From CAWELS01 sp964468205 (lineage in GTDB: Bacteria > Acidobacteriota > Terriglobia > Bryobacterales > Bryobacteraceae), in contig CAYXVG010000025.1 of NCBI GenBank assembly GCA_964468205.1, forward strand, positions 26,296 through 90,295: a DNA stretch of 64,000 bases, written 5' to 3'. The notes beneath the pieces are model-generated. The model was not told the DNA's origin. It was given only the letters and a program-made list of their open reading frames with translations, and searched no databases. This document shows, one piece after another, positions 50,547 to 58,658 of this stretch. Every line of letters begins with the position of its first letter. Position 1 is the stretch's first letter. A program made the position numbers and the translations under genes.

Positions 50547-51788
50547 CTACCCCCACCATTGTTCGCCGGGCACGAGGTGAGCCTTGACGACATCAGGGTT
50601 GAGTTCAATTCCGAGGCCGGGTTGGCCGGGAATCTCGACGAAACCGCCGCTGCAGAGGGGCTGGTCATGCACGACGACGTCGTCCATCCAGCCGCCGTCG
50701 AAGAAGACGGTTTCGCAGACGAGGTAGTCGCGGATGGTGGAAGCCCAGTGGACCGTGGCCATGCCGTTCACGATGCTGCCGGTGTTATGGTTGGCGACGG
50801 GGATGAAGTAGAGGTCGGCGAGATCCGCCATGCGTTTGTTTTCAAGGAAGCCGCCGGAGTTGCGGAGATCAGGGTGAATGATGTCCACGGCGGCGTTGAC
50901 AATGAAGGGCAGCGCTTCGGCGCGGCGCATCCAGTTTTCACCGGTGCAGATGGGAACAGGAGACATGTGGACAAGGCGCTTCCAGCTTTCCGCATAGGCA
51001 ACCGGCAGGGGGTCCTCGAGGAACAGCGGTTTGATGGGCTCAAGGGCGTGGGCGAAATCGATGGCGGAGCGGAGGTCGAACTCCCAGTGGCAGCCGATCA
51101 GGATCTCGTGGTCGAATCCAAGCGCCTCGCGGCAGTTTTCGAAGGCTTGGCGATTGCGGCGGATTTCGTCGCCGGACATGATGCGGTTGGAGGGGTCGCG
51201 GCCGGCGTCTTCGCCGGGGCGGTTGCGCAGCGGTCCGAATTTATGGGCGCTAATGCCGCTCGGTTTCTCCTTCACCTCCTGCGCCCAATCACGGCAGGCG
51301 GTCTTGTCGAAAAAGTCACGCGGGCGCGAATGGTCGTACAAGCGCACCCGGTCGCGGAACTTGCCGCCAAGGAGTATATAGGTTGGGACGTTGAGGATCT
51401 TTCCGGCGAGATCCCACAGCGCCATTTCGATGCCACTCATGGCGCGTTGTTGGGCGTGAGCGCTGCCATCGGTATAGCGGTAGACAGTGTAGAGCGTGTC
51501 AATTTGGAGGGGATCCTGGCCGATGTAGGTTTCGCGAATGCCATGGATCTCCTCGCGCACGCCGAGGCCGGGAGAACCGTAGGCTTCGGCGATGCCGGAA
51601 AGGCCGGCGTCGGTTTCCACCTTGACGAGAGTGTAGGTGCGCGGCCCCTGCAGCATCATCGTCTTGATATCGGTGATCTTGACTTTGCCGCGTTCGGCGG
51701 CGCTGAGTTTGTGATAGTCCGCGAGCCAAGCCGCGGCCGGCATTCCGGCGAGCGAGGCGAGAAAGGAACGGCGGGATGGAAAGTTCAT
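50547..51788 (-). CDS. secreted enolase-superfamily protein with an altered metal site
   Basis: 413 aa from the ATG at 51788. A signal with RRSFLASLAG (Tat-like). The MR/MLE fold is clear: MSGIEMALWDLAGKILNVPTYILLGG, Lys183 in AHKFGPL, E258 in PLFLEDPLP, E284 in CTGENW, D307 in IIHPDLRN and His334 in VANHNTGS. At the first metal-ligand position, usually Asp or Glu, the sequence is IGCHWEFD with Gly232 instead. H234 or the acidic residues just after may compensate. The substrate is unknown. The gene lies 49 bp upstream of the related gene and probably in one transcript with it. Confidence 0.87.
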   Translation of the reverse strand: MNFPSRRSFLASLAGMPAAAWLADYHKLSAAERGKVKITDIKTMMLQGPRTYTLVKVETDAGLSGIAEAYGSPGLGVREEIHGIRETYIGQDPLQIDTLYTVYRYTDGSAHAQQRAMSGIEMALWDLAGKILNVPTYILLGGKFRDRVRLYDHSRPRDFFDKTACRDWAQEVKEKPSGISAHKFGPLRNRPGEDAGRDPSNRIMSGDEIRRNRQAFENCREALGFDHEILIGCHWEFDLRSAIDFAHALEPIKPLFLEDPLPVAYAESWKRLVHMSPVPICTGENWMRRAEALPFIVNAAVDIIHPDLRNSGGFLENKRMADLADLYFIPVANHNTGSIVNGMATVHWASTIRDYLVCETVFFDGGWMDDVVVHDQPLCSGGFVEIPGQPGLGIELNPDVVKAHLVPGEQWWG

Positions 51789-52049
51789 GCTGCACTCTCT
51801 TTCGAGCCGGAATAGGCGGTTCAACGGTCCGGCCCGGACATAGTATCAGGCGGCTTGCTGGCGGGGCAACCGCTTTTTTCACGGTTGCGTGACTGCCTGG
51901 CGGCGGTTTCCGAAGGTAATTAGAGGAAAAGTTTAGTCGAAATGAGAACACGAAGGAAGATGTTGAAGGCGCTGCCCGTCTGGCTGGCAGCTTGTAGGAT
52001 TGCGCGGGCGGGGAGCGAGGAGAAACGAGAACGTTTCCTGCTGGCCGTG

Positions 52050-52361
52050 TCAGGCCTCGTTTGAGAGGAGTGCCGCCACTCGGTCGAGGAGGCACTGCTG
52101 GCAGTAGAGGACGTCGTAGACGTGATCGTCGTAATCCGGAAAGGCGAGGTTGAAGTGATCGCCAACCGCGGCAAGGTGAAGGGCGAGGAGTTGGTCGCGG
52201 TAGTGAACCGGACCGTAGACAGCGCGCATTCCTTCAAGGGCAAGCTGCTCAGCGGCCCGGATCCGGTGGAGTAGCGGAGGGGCAGCCGAGGTGGTTTCCG
52301 CGCCCGGTTTCTTTACGCCTAATGTGCGCCGACTGCACAACAGCGCGGCGCGGGGCGACAA
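52050..52361 (-). CDS. small hypothetical protein
   Basis: 103 aa from a TTG start; an ATG at 52229 is an alternative. The C-terminal two-thirds (MRAVYGPVHYRDQLLAL, HFNLAFPDYDDHVYDVLYC) have strong codon bias towards C or G in third positions like the neighbours, so it is probably a real gene. No family is recognised. Two adjacent Cys near the end (YCQQC) could bind metal. It is alone between the enolase-superfamily genes and the Oar receptor. Confidence 0.5.
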   Translation of the reverse strand: MSPRAALLCSRRTLGVKKPGAETTSAAPPLLHRIRAAEQLALEGMRAVYGPVHYRDQLLALHLAAVGDHFNLAFPDYDDHVYDVLYCQQCLLDRVAALLSNEA

Positions 52362-52419
52362 AAAGTGCTGAAACGAAGAGGTTTGGGTTTGGCTCTGCTC
52401 GTGCGTTTACCCCAGACGT

Positions 52420-54948
52420 ATGCGAGCAGCGTTACTTCTTGTTGTCACCCTATGCGGTGGGGCCACTGCCTCGGAGCCGTCGATTTCCGGTCTAATCACC
52501 GATCCGAGCGGCGCTTCCGTCGGCGGAGCGTCTGTGGCGCTCGAATGCGGCGGCCGGAAAACCGAAGTGGTGTCCGGTATTGATGGAGCCTTCGCGTTCG
52601 AATCGAGCGGCGAGGGCTGTACGGTCGAGGTGTCCAAAGAAGGGTTCGAGACCTCGGTTATGCCGGTGGAAAGGACCGCGGAACCGCTACTTATTATGCT
52701 CGGGATCGCGGAGGTTCGCCAGCAGCTCACGGTTACGGGTGACGCGGAGCAACTCTCCGTTAGTCCGGCCGAGAACCTGGACACCATCGAAGTCGATGCC
52801 GAGACCTTGGATTCCTTGCCCGTGATGGACCAAGACTACATTGGTTTCATGGCGGGATTTCTCGCCGATGGAATGATCGGCTCCGCCGGGTATTCACTCG
52901 TGGTGGACGGGATTGAGATTGATGACGCCGGCGTTTCGAGTTCCGCTATCCAAGAGGTGAAGATCAACAAGAACCCCTATTCCGCCGAGTTCTATTCTCC
53001 CGGGCGCGGACGTTTGGAGGTCACCACGCGCAAGGGGACCGAGGCGTTTCATGGGAGCTTCACGTTCTTGTGGCGCGATCACCGTCTTTACGCCCGCAAC
53101 GCTTTCGCCACCGTGCGGCCACCGGAGGGACGGCAAGTTTGGGAAGGTCACCTCACCGGTCCGCTGAGCAAGGACGGACGGACGTCGTTTCTGCTCAGCG
53201 CAGCGTATGAGCGGGACAACGAGTGGGCGACCGTCTATGCCCGGACTCCCGGCGGCGTTGTCAACGATCAGGTGTTCCAGCCCGAGCGCGAGAAGGAGTT
53301 TTCATTCCGCGTTAGCCGCCTCATTGGAGAGAGCCAGTCGCTATCGGTCCGGTATGAATACGAGACCGAGACGGAGAAGAACAATGGACCCGGTGGATTC
53401 ACCCTTCCGGAGACCGCGTTTGATAGCTACGGCCGGGAACATCAGATCCTGCTCACCCACCGCTCCGTGATCCGGAACCGCTTGCTGAACGAGATGCGTG
53501 TGGAGTTTGAAGACGAGCGAGAGCGAACCGAGAGCGCATTGGCCGGGGAGGCGAGAATAGTGGTTCTCGACGCGTTCACCGCAGGGGGCGCTCAACGGGA
53601 CCACGCGGAAAAGGAACACGGCTTCGAATTCGGAAACATTGTTTCGTGGAATGCCGGAAATCACTATTTCCGCACGGGCATCACGCTCGACGACCTGAGC
53701 CGGACGGACTTCATTGACCAAACGGGCCGCGACGGGACTTACCGCTTCGCGTCGAACGCCGATTATCTGGCGGGCAATCCGTTCTCGTTCGAGCAGACGA
53801 CGGGGGAAGGGCGGGCTTCGTTCTGGAATGCGCGGCTGGCCACGTTTCTGCAGGACGACTGGCGTGTGCGAAGCGATCTGTCGCTCGCTCTTGGCGTTCG
53901 TTACGAATATCATGCTTGGCCACATGGCGAGAGCAACGTCGCGCCGCGTTTTTCGATTGCGTATGCCCCGGGGACGGATCGCCGCACGGTTTTCCGCGCC
54001 GGCGGGGGCGTATTCTATGACCGGTTCGGTACTTCGACGGTTCTCTCCACGCTGTTGAACGACGGAGTACGCCTGCGGGAGGTACAGTTACCTGACCCGG
54101 AGTATCCGATCCAGTGGGGCGCAATCAGGCCGGGTTCGGCGCTGCCGGCGAATATTGTCCGGTTTGCTCCGGATCTCGGGAGTCCGTTATTGCTCAACTA
54201 CAGCGCCGGGGTGGAGCGGACGCTGTGGACCAAGACGGTGCTGAGCATCTCCTACCAAGGCATTCGTGGGCTGGGCCTATTTCGTTCGACGGACCGGAAC
54301 ACCCCATTACCGCCGGATTTCCAGCGGCCGGACCCGGCCGTAGCGACGCTGCAGGAAATAGAATCATCGGGCCGGCAGAGGGGCCATTCGCTTGACGTAT
54401 CAGTGCGAGGCCGCCTTGGGAGCAGCTTCTCGGGCGGAGTCATCTATACTCTGGGCCGGACTATGAACGATACAGGCGGCGTGAACTGGATGCCGGCCGA
54501 TCCTCAAGACCTCTCCGGGGAATGGGCCCGTGCGAGCTTTGACCGGACGCATCGCTTCCGCAGCTTCGGGGTGCTGAACGTTTGGAAGTTGTTCGACGTT
54601 GGGGTGGTGTTTTCGGCGTATTCCGGGAATCCCTATTCGATCACGACCGGCCGGGACGACAACCGGGACGGCCGCGCGACCGACCGGCCGGACGGTATTC
54701 CCCGCAACTCGGAGACGGAATTCGGCCGGGTAGACCTTGATCTGCGGCTCGCGCGGGAGTTCACGATCGGGCTTCGGCGCGGTAGCGATGCGCAGCCGAA
54801 ACTCCAATTCGCCGTGGACGCCTTCAATGCGGTGAACCGCGTCAACTACGACCAGGTGACCGGTAATATAAGATCGCCGTTGTTTGGCCAGCCGGTCTCT
54901 GCCCGCTCCCCCCGGCGCATCCAGCTTTCTCTGCGGCTCAAATTCTGA
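52420..54948 (+). CDS. Oar-type TonB-dependent receptor
   Basis: 842 aa. A signal peptide (MRAALLLVVTLCGGATAS) precedes a CarboxypepD_reg domain (about 22-95: ISGLITDPSGASVGGASVAL, DGAFAFESSGEGCTVEVSKEGFE), then a plug (DSLPVMDQDYIGFMAGFL, SLVVDGIEIDDAGVS, YSAEFYSPGRGRLEVTTRKG) and barrel, ending in IQLSLRLKF. It is shorter than the other Oar proteins, mainly in the barrel loops. It is the first of four genes with a coiled-coil protein, a histidine kinase and an NtrC-type regulator, so receptor and two-component system may be co-expressed. Confidence 0.92.
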   Translation: MRAALLLVVTLCGGATASEPSISGLITDPSGASVGGASVALECGGRKTEVVSGIDGAFAFESSGEGCTVEVSKEGFETSVMPVERTAEPLLIMLGIAEVRQQLTVTGDAEQLSVSPAENLDTIEVDAETLDSLPVMDQDYIGFMAGFLADGMIGSAGYSLVVDGIEIDDAGVSSSAIQEVKINKNPYSAEFYSPGRGRLEVTTRKGTEAFHGSFTFLWRDHRLYARNAFATVRPPEGRQVWEGHLTGPLSKDGRTSFLLSAAYERDNEWATVYARTPGGVVNDQVFQPEREKEFSFRVSRLIGESQSLSVRYEYETETEKNNGPGGFTLPETAFDSYGREHQILLTHRSVIRNRLLNEMRVEFEDERERTESALAGEARIVVLDAFTAGGAQRDHAEKEHGFEFGNIVSWNAGNHYFRTGITLDDLSRTDFIDQTGRDGTYRFASNADYLAGNPFSFEQTTGEGRASFWNARLATFLQDDWRVRSDLSLALGVRYEYHAWPHGESNVAPRFSIAYAPGTDRRTVFRAGGGVFYDRFGTSTVLSTLLNDGVRLREVQLPDPEYPIQWGAIRPGSALPANIVRFAPDLGSPLLLNYSAGVERTLWTKTVLSISYQGIRGLGLFRSTDRNTPLPPDFQRPDPAVATLQEIESSGRQRGHSLDVSVRGRLGSSFSGGVIYTLGRTMNDTGGVNWMPADPQDLSGEWARASFDRTHRFRSFGVLNVWKLFDVGVVFSAYSGNPYSITTGRDDNRDGRATDRPDGIPRNSETEFGRVDLDLRLAREFTIGLRRGSDAQPKLQFAVDAFNAVNRVNYDQVTGNIRSPLFGQPVSARSPRRIQLSLRLKF

Positions 54949-54967
54949 TATTCCAAGGAGTAGCACC

Positions 54968-55561
54968 ATGAAACGCTCATTCTTCATCTTGACGGTTCTC
55001 ACCTGTCTTCTGATCCCAGAGTCGCGTGCGTGGGACGACAAGGACAAAACGGAAAGACGGATTGTCGATCTCGCCGAGAAGTTAGGACGGCGCATGTTCA
55101 CGTACCCGGACCCGACGCCGGAGCAGATCTGGCTGCACGAGACGGCGGCGGTCCTGCTGGAACGTACGAAGCAGGTTCGCACGGACGAGTACCGCTTCGA
55201 CCGGCTGGCGCGGGCGACTGATGCTCTCCTCGAGGCCAGCGAGGCGATCCTGGAAGCCCGGGAGGAAGAGACGAAGGCAGACGATGAGGACGACTACGAG
55301 AAAGCGGCGCGCGATCTGGAGAAGGACTACTTCCGGGTGGAACAGGCCGAGTATTTCGCTGAGAAATCGGGGGAGCCGAATGCCGTCGAGTACGTGAAGT
55401 TTGCCCGAGTGCTTTACCAGCAGGCTCGCCGGGCTTTTGACGAGAAGAAGTACAGCGCCGCGGAGTCGCTCGGCGACGCCGCGGGCGATGTCGCGCGGGC
55501 GCTCGAATACCTGGCCCAGGCCTCGATTCGCATTCCGGATCCACCGCGGCTGAAGCCATGA
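54968..55561 (+). CDS. secreted coiled-coil-like protein of unknown function
   Basis: 197 aa from the ATG at 54968 (AAGGAG eight bases upstream). A signal peptide (MKRSFFILTVLTCLLIPESRA) is followed by an almost wholly helical, highly charged region (about 22-190) rich in E, D, K, R and A, with repeated Ala-rich helices such as FDRLARATDALLEASEAIL. It overlaps the histidine kinase start by 4 bp (ATGA). It could be a periplasmic partner that presents a signal to the kinase or a receptor accessory; neither is shown by the sequence. Confidence 0.78.
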   Translation: MKRSFFILTVLTCLLIPESRAWDDKDKTERRIVDLAEKLGRRMFTYPDPTPEQIWLHETAAVLLERTKQVRTDEYRFDRLARATDALLEASEAILEAREEETKADDEDDYEKAARDLEKDYFRVEQAEYFAEKSGEPNAVEYVKFARVLYQQARRAFDEKKYSAAESLGDAAGDVARALEYLAQASIRIPDPPRLKP

Positions 55562-56970
55562 TCCCTCTTCGCGTTCAGATCGCGATCATCGTTTTGGCAT
55601 CGATGGCCATGCTGGCCCTGGCCGGGGTGCTGATCCGCGACGTGATCAGCCGTACGGAGACGCGGCTGGTGGACGAGGCGCGCGAGCAAGTGCTCACGGC
55701 GGCCCGGGAACTGCAAGAGCAGTATGAAGAGCGGGCCGCATTGAGCGTTGACGATCCACTCGAGGCATTGCCCTTGCAGGCGCAGGACGTTTCGCTCCGT
55801 GGGCTGGCGACGACAGCGCTGCGGTCCTACAGGGGAGTGGAAGGTGGCTTTCTTCTCGGTGGCCGCGTGGTTGGCTTCTCCTCTTCCCGCGCGCTTTCCG
55901 CGGATGACCTGGATCTGGTTCGCGCGGCGAGCGGCGGCGGCACAGCGAGAGCGGACTGGGATCTCGATATCGCGGTTGCGGCATCGGTGGGACTGAATTC
56001 AAGTGAAGGCGTGGCCTGGGCGATGAAGCGGCTCACAGGGGTGGCGGATCCCGGCGCCGAGCGCAGGCGCTGGCTGCTTGCGGGACTGCTTCTTTCGGCG
56101 CTCTGCGGGCTCGGAGGCGTGGTCTCGGTGTGGTATTCGCTGCGTTCCGGAGTGAACACGTTGAACAAGGGGCTGCGGAAGATGGAGAGCGATCTTTCGT
56201 ATCGCATGCCGGCGATTGCCGGGGACTTCGGGCAGGTCGCGGAGGCTGCCAACCAGATGGCTTCGCGCCGTTCCGCGCTCGAGACGGAGTTGCGGCGGCA
56301 GGACCGCCTGGCCGCGTTGGGCAAGGCCGTCGCTGGCGTGGCGCACGAGATTCGCAATCCTCTGAATTCGATGAAGCTATCGCTGGAACTGCTGCGGCGC
56401 AGGCTGACGAGAGGCGAGGCGCGGCCGGAAAACGTGCAGGGCGCGCTCGACCAGATTGACCGGCTCGACCAGATTGTCGGGCGATTGCTGGCCTTTGGGC
56501 GTCCGGCGCTTGCCAACCGCCACCGGCAGGATCTGCGGCCCATTCTGGCGCAGGCGGCGGCGATGGTGCAGGAGCCAGCGCGCCGGAAGGCGGTAGAGGT
56601 ATGCATCGACGTTTCCGGAGAGGTACCGATTGAAGCCGACGTCGATGGTCCGCAGGTGCAGCAGGTTCTGATGAATCTACTGTTGAATGCGATTGAGGCA
56701 TCCCCGGGGGGCGGGGCCGTGACGTTGGCGGCCCGGCGGCAGGACGGAGGCGTGATGGTTACGGTTTCGGACAACGGAGAAGGTATTGCCGAGGAGGCGC
56801 GCTCGCACATTTTCGACGTCTACTATACGACCAAGGCGACGGGAGTGGGGCTGGGTCTTTCGGTTTCCCGCGAGATTGTCGTGAATCATGGCGGCCGGCT
56901 GGAGTTCGAGTCGCAGCCCGGACAGACGCGATTCCGGTTCACGCTGCCCGGAGAAAGGGTGGAGGCGTGA
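55558..56970 (+). CDS. HAMP-containing sensor histidine kinase
   Basis: 470 aa. Two membrane helices (about 8-28 and 170-190) bracket a periplasmic sensor domain of about 140 residues. A HAMP-like linker (about 192-245) leads to the HisKA dimerisation helix with the phospho-acceptor H263 in VAHEIRNPLNSMKL, and the HATPase domain with N box (LLNAIEA), G1 (DNGEGI), F box (FDVYYTTK) and G2 (GVGLGLS). This is an NtrB/AtoS-type kinase. It overlaps the regulator gene by 4 bp and surely phosphorylates it. Confidence 0.94.
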   Translation: MIPLRVQIAIIVLASMAMLALAGVLIRDVISRTETRLVDEAREQVLTAARELQEQYEERAALSVDDPLEALPLQAQDVSLRGLATTALRSYRGVEGGFLLGGRVVGFSSSRALSADDLDLVRAASGGGTARADWDLDIAVAASVGLNSSEGVAWAMKRLTGVADPGAERRRWLLAGLLLSALCGLGGVVSVWYSLRSGVNTLNKGLRKMESDLSYRMPAIAGDFGQVAEAANQMASRRSALETELRRQDRLAALGKAVAGVAHEIRNPLNSMKLSLELLRRRLTRGEARPENVQGALDQIDRLDQIVGRLLAFGRPALANRHRQDLRPILAQAAAMVQEPARRKAVEVCIDVSGEVPIEADVDGPQVQQVLMNLLLNAIEASPGGGAVTLAARRQDGGVMVTVSDNGEGIAEEARSHIFDVYYTTKATGVGLGLSVSREIVVNHGGRLEFESQPGQTRFRFTLPGERVEA

Positions 56971-58331
56971 AGCACAAGGCCGCAGTGCTGGTTGCGGAAG
57001 ATGAACCGCAGGCACGGGAGTCGCTGTGTCAACTCCTCAGCGAAGAGGGCTACGCCGTGGAGGATGTGTCGAACGGCAACGACGCGCTGCAGGTGCTTTC
57101 GGCAGGTTCCGTGGAGGCGGCGCTACTGGACATCCGTATGCCGGGCAAGGACGGGCTGGCTGTTCTGCGGGAGCTGCGCCGCTTGGATCACACTCCAGCG
57201 GTGCTGGTGATGACAGCTTTCGGCACGAGTTCAGTGGCGATTGAGGCGATGGCTCTCGGGGCGTTCGACTACCTGACGAAGCCGCTGAATTTTGACGAGC
57301 TGCTCATTCAGCTCGACCGGGCGATCGAAAACCGGCGGCGGATTCGCGAACTCGAAGGATTTCGAAACGAAGAGACCGCGGCGCTGGACGCTGAAATCAT
57401 CGGAAGCTCGCCGCCAATGCAGGAACTGTATAAGCTGATCGGGCAGGTCTCGGCTACTGACTCGACGGTGATGATTCGGGGCGAGTCGGGCACGGGTAAG
57501 GAACTGGTGGCGCGGGCGATCCACCGGCACAGCACGCGGTCGCAGAGAAGATTGGTAACCGTCGATTGCGCATCCATTCCAGCGCCGCTGCTCGAGGCCG
57601 AGTTGTTCGGGCATGAACGCGGCGCGTTTACCGGCGCGACGCAGCGGCGGATCGGCAAATTCGAGTATGCCAACAGCGGGACGATATTTCTGGACGAGAT
57701 TGGGGAACTCGCACCGCAGTTGCAGGCGAAGCTGCTGCGTGTTCTCCAGGAACGGGTGATCGAGCGGCTTGGCTCAAATGTGTCCATTCCCCTTGATGTC
57801 CGCGTGATTGCGGCCACCAATCGGGACCTCGACGCAGCCGTTCGGGACGGAGAGTTCCGCGAAGATCTCTACTACCGTCTGAACGTGGTGACCTTGACCA
57901 CGCCTCCGCTCCGGGACCGCCGTTCGGACATACCGGAACTGGCTGCGTTCCTGCTGGAACGCTGTGCCGCCCGTTTGAAGCTGCCCTCGCCGCAGCTCAG
58001 CGATGGGGCGCAGGAAGTGTTATGCCGGGGGGATTGGCCGGGTAACGTGCGCGAACTCGAGCATGCACTTGAACGGGGACTGATTCTGAGCCACGGCGGC
58101 CTCGTCACAGTAGACGATCTCGATATTGGGCGTAGTGGAGAGAGCGCCGGAGACCCGTTCGACCGGGTACCCCTCGAAGAGGGTTTCCACCCGGCCGTGA
58201 AGGCCTTGGAGCGCCGTCTCATCGAGCGGGCGCTCTGGGCCAGCGGCGGCAACAAGACCCGTGCGGCCGAAGTTCTCCGAATCAACCGGCGGCTCCTCTA
58301 CGACAAGCTGAAGGAATTCGGGCTGGAGTGA
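56967..58331 (+). CDS. sigma-54-dependent NtrC-type response regulator
   Basis: 454 aa from a GTG overlapping the kinase stop by 4 bp. A receiver domain with phospho-acceptor D55 (LLDIRMPGKDG) and the K of LTKPL is followed by an AAA+ sigma-54 interaction domain: Walker A GESGTGKE (172-179), GAFTGA (219-224, the sigma-54 contact), Walker B GTIFLDEIGEL and the R-finger region EDLYYRLNVV. The C-terminal Fis-type HTH is GGNKTRAAEVLRINRRLLYDKL. It activates promoters read by RpoN. Likely targets are the flanking Oar genes, but no clear upstream activator sites were found. Confidence 0.95.
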   Translation: MKHKAAVLVAEDEPQARESLCQLLSEEGYAVEDVSNGNDALQVLSAGSVEAALLDIRMPGKDGLAVLRELRRLDHTPAVLVMTAFGTSSVAIEAMALGAFDYLTKPLNFDELLIQLDRAIENRRRIRELEGFRNEETAALDAEIIGSSPPMQELYKLIGQVSATDSTVMIRGESGTGKELVARAIHRHSTRSQRRLVTVDCASIPAPLLEAELFGHERGAFTGATQRRIGKFEYANSGTIFLDEIGELAPQLQAKLLRVLQERVIERLGSNVSIPLDVRVIAATNRDLDAAVRDGEFREDLYYRLNVVTLTTPPLRDRRSDIPELAAFLLERCAARLKLPSPQLSDGAQEVLCRGDWPGNVRELEHALERGLILSHGGLVTVDDLDIGRSGESAGDPFDRVPLEEGFHPAVKALERRLIERALWASGGNKTRAAEVLRINRRLLYDKLKEFGLE

Positions 58332-58475
58332 GGGCGGGGGCAACCTTCAGGGATGAGATTGGATATTGGAAACTCAACAAGGGGCGCCTTTTTGAGGCTT
58401 CTCGAATAGCTATTGGAAGGTTGCGTCTTCAACTCTTCGGCTGACTAACGACTCCACTCTAACTGTCGAAAAAGC

Positions 58476-58505
58476 TTGACATGTAATATCTTGTGTGATT
58501 ATGTA
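58476..58505 (+). promoter_or_regulatory. candidate sigma-70 promoter upstream of the second Oar gene
   Basis: The perfect -35 box TTGACA (58476-58481) is followed after 17 or 18 bases by TTATGT or TATGTA. It faces the gene starting at 58659, leaving a leader of about 150 bases. The rest of the 327-bp gap between the regulator and this gene shows no convincing sigma-54 -24/-12 element. Confidence 0.45.
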
Positions 58506-58658
58506 AGGCTATCTTTACTCGAATCTGGATGTCAGGGGCAGGTGAATAACAGGTGATCGAGATACCGGTACGGTGAGTCTCTGGCGTCGCAGCAACCGCA
58601 GCCAATGAAAGTGACAGGGTAGCAATCCGACGCAGTGTTGGAGACTGGAGTTTAGAAA

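Noticed and set aside
58332..58475. Sigma-54 promoter for the second Oar gene
   Set aside because: GG...GC pairs occur, but none with the required 10-base spacing and flanking bases. The TTGACA promoter at 58476 is better.
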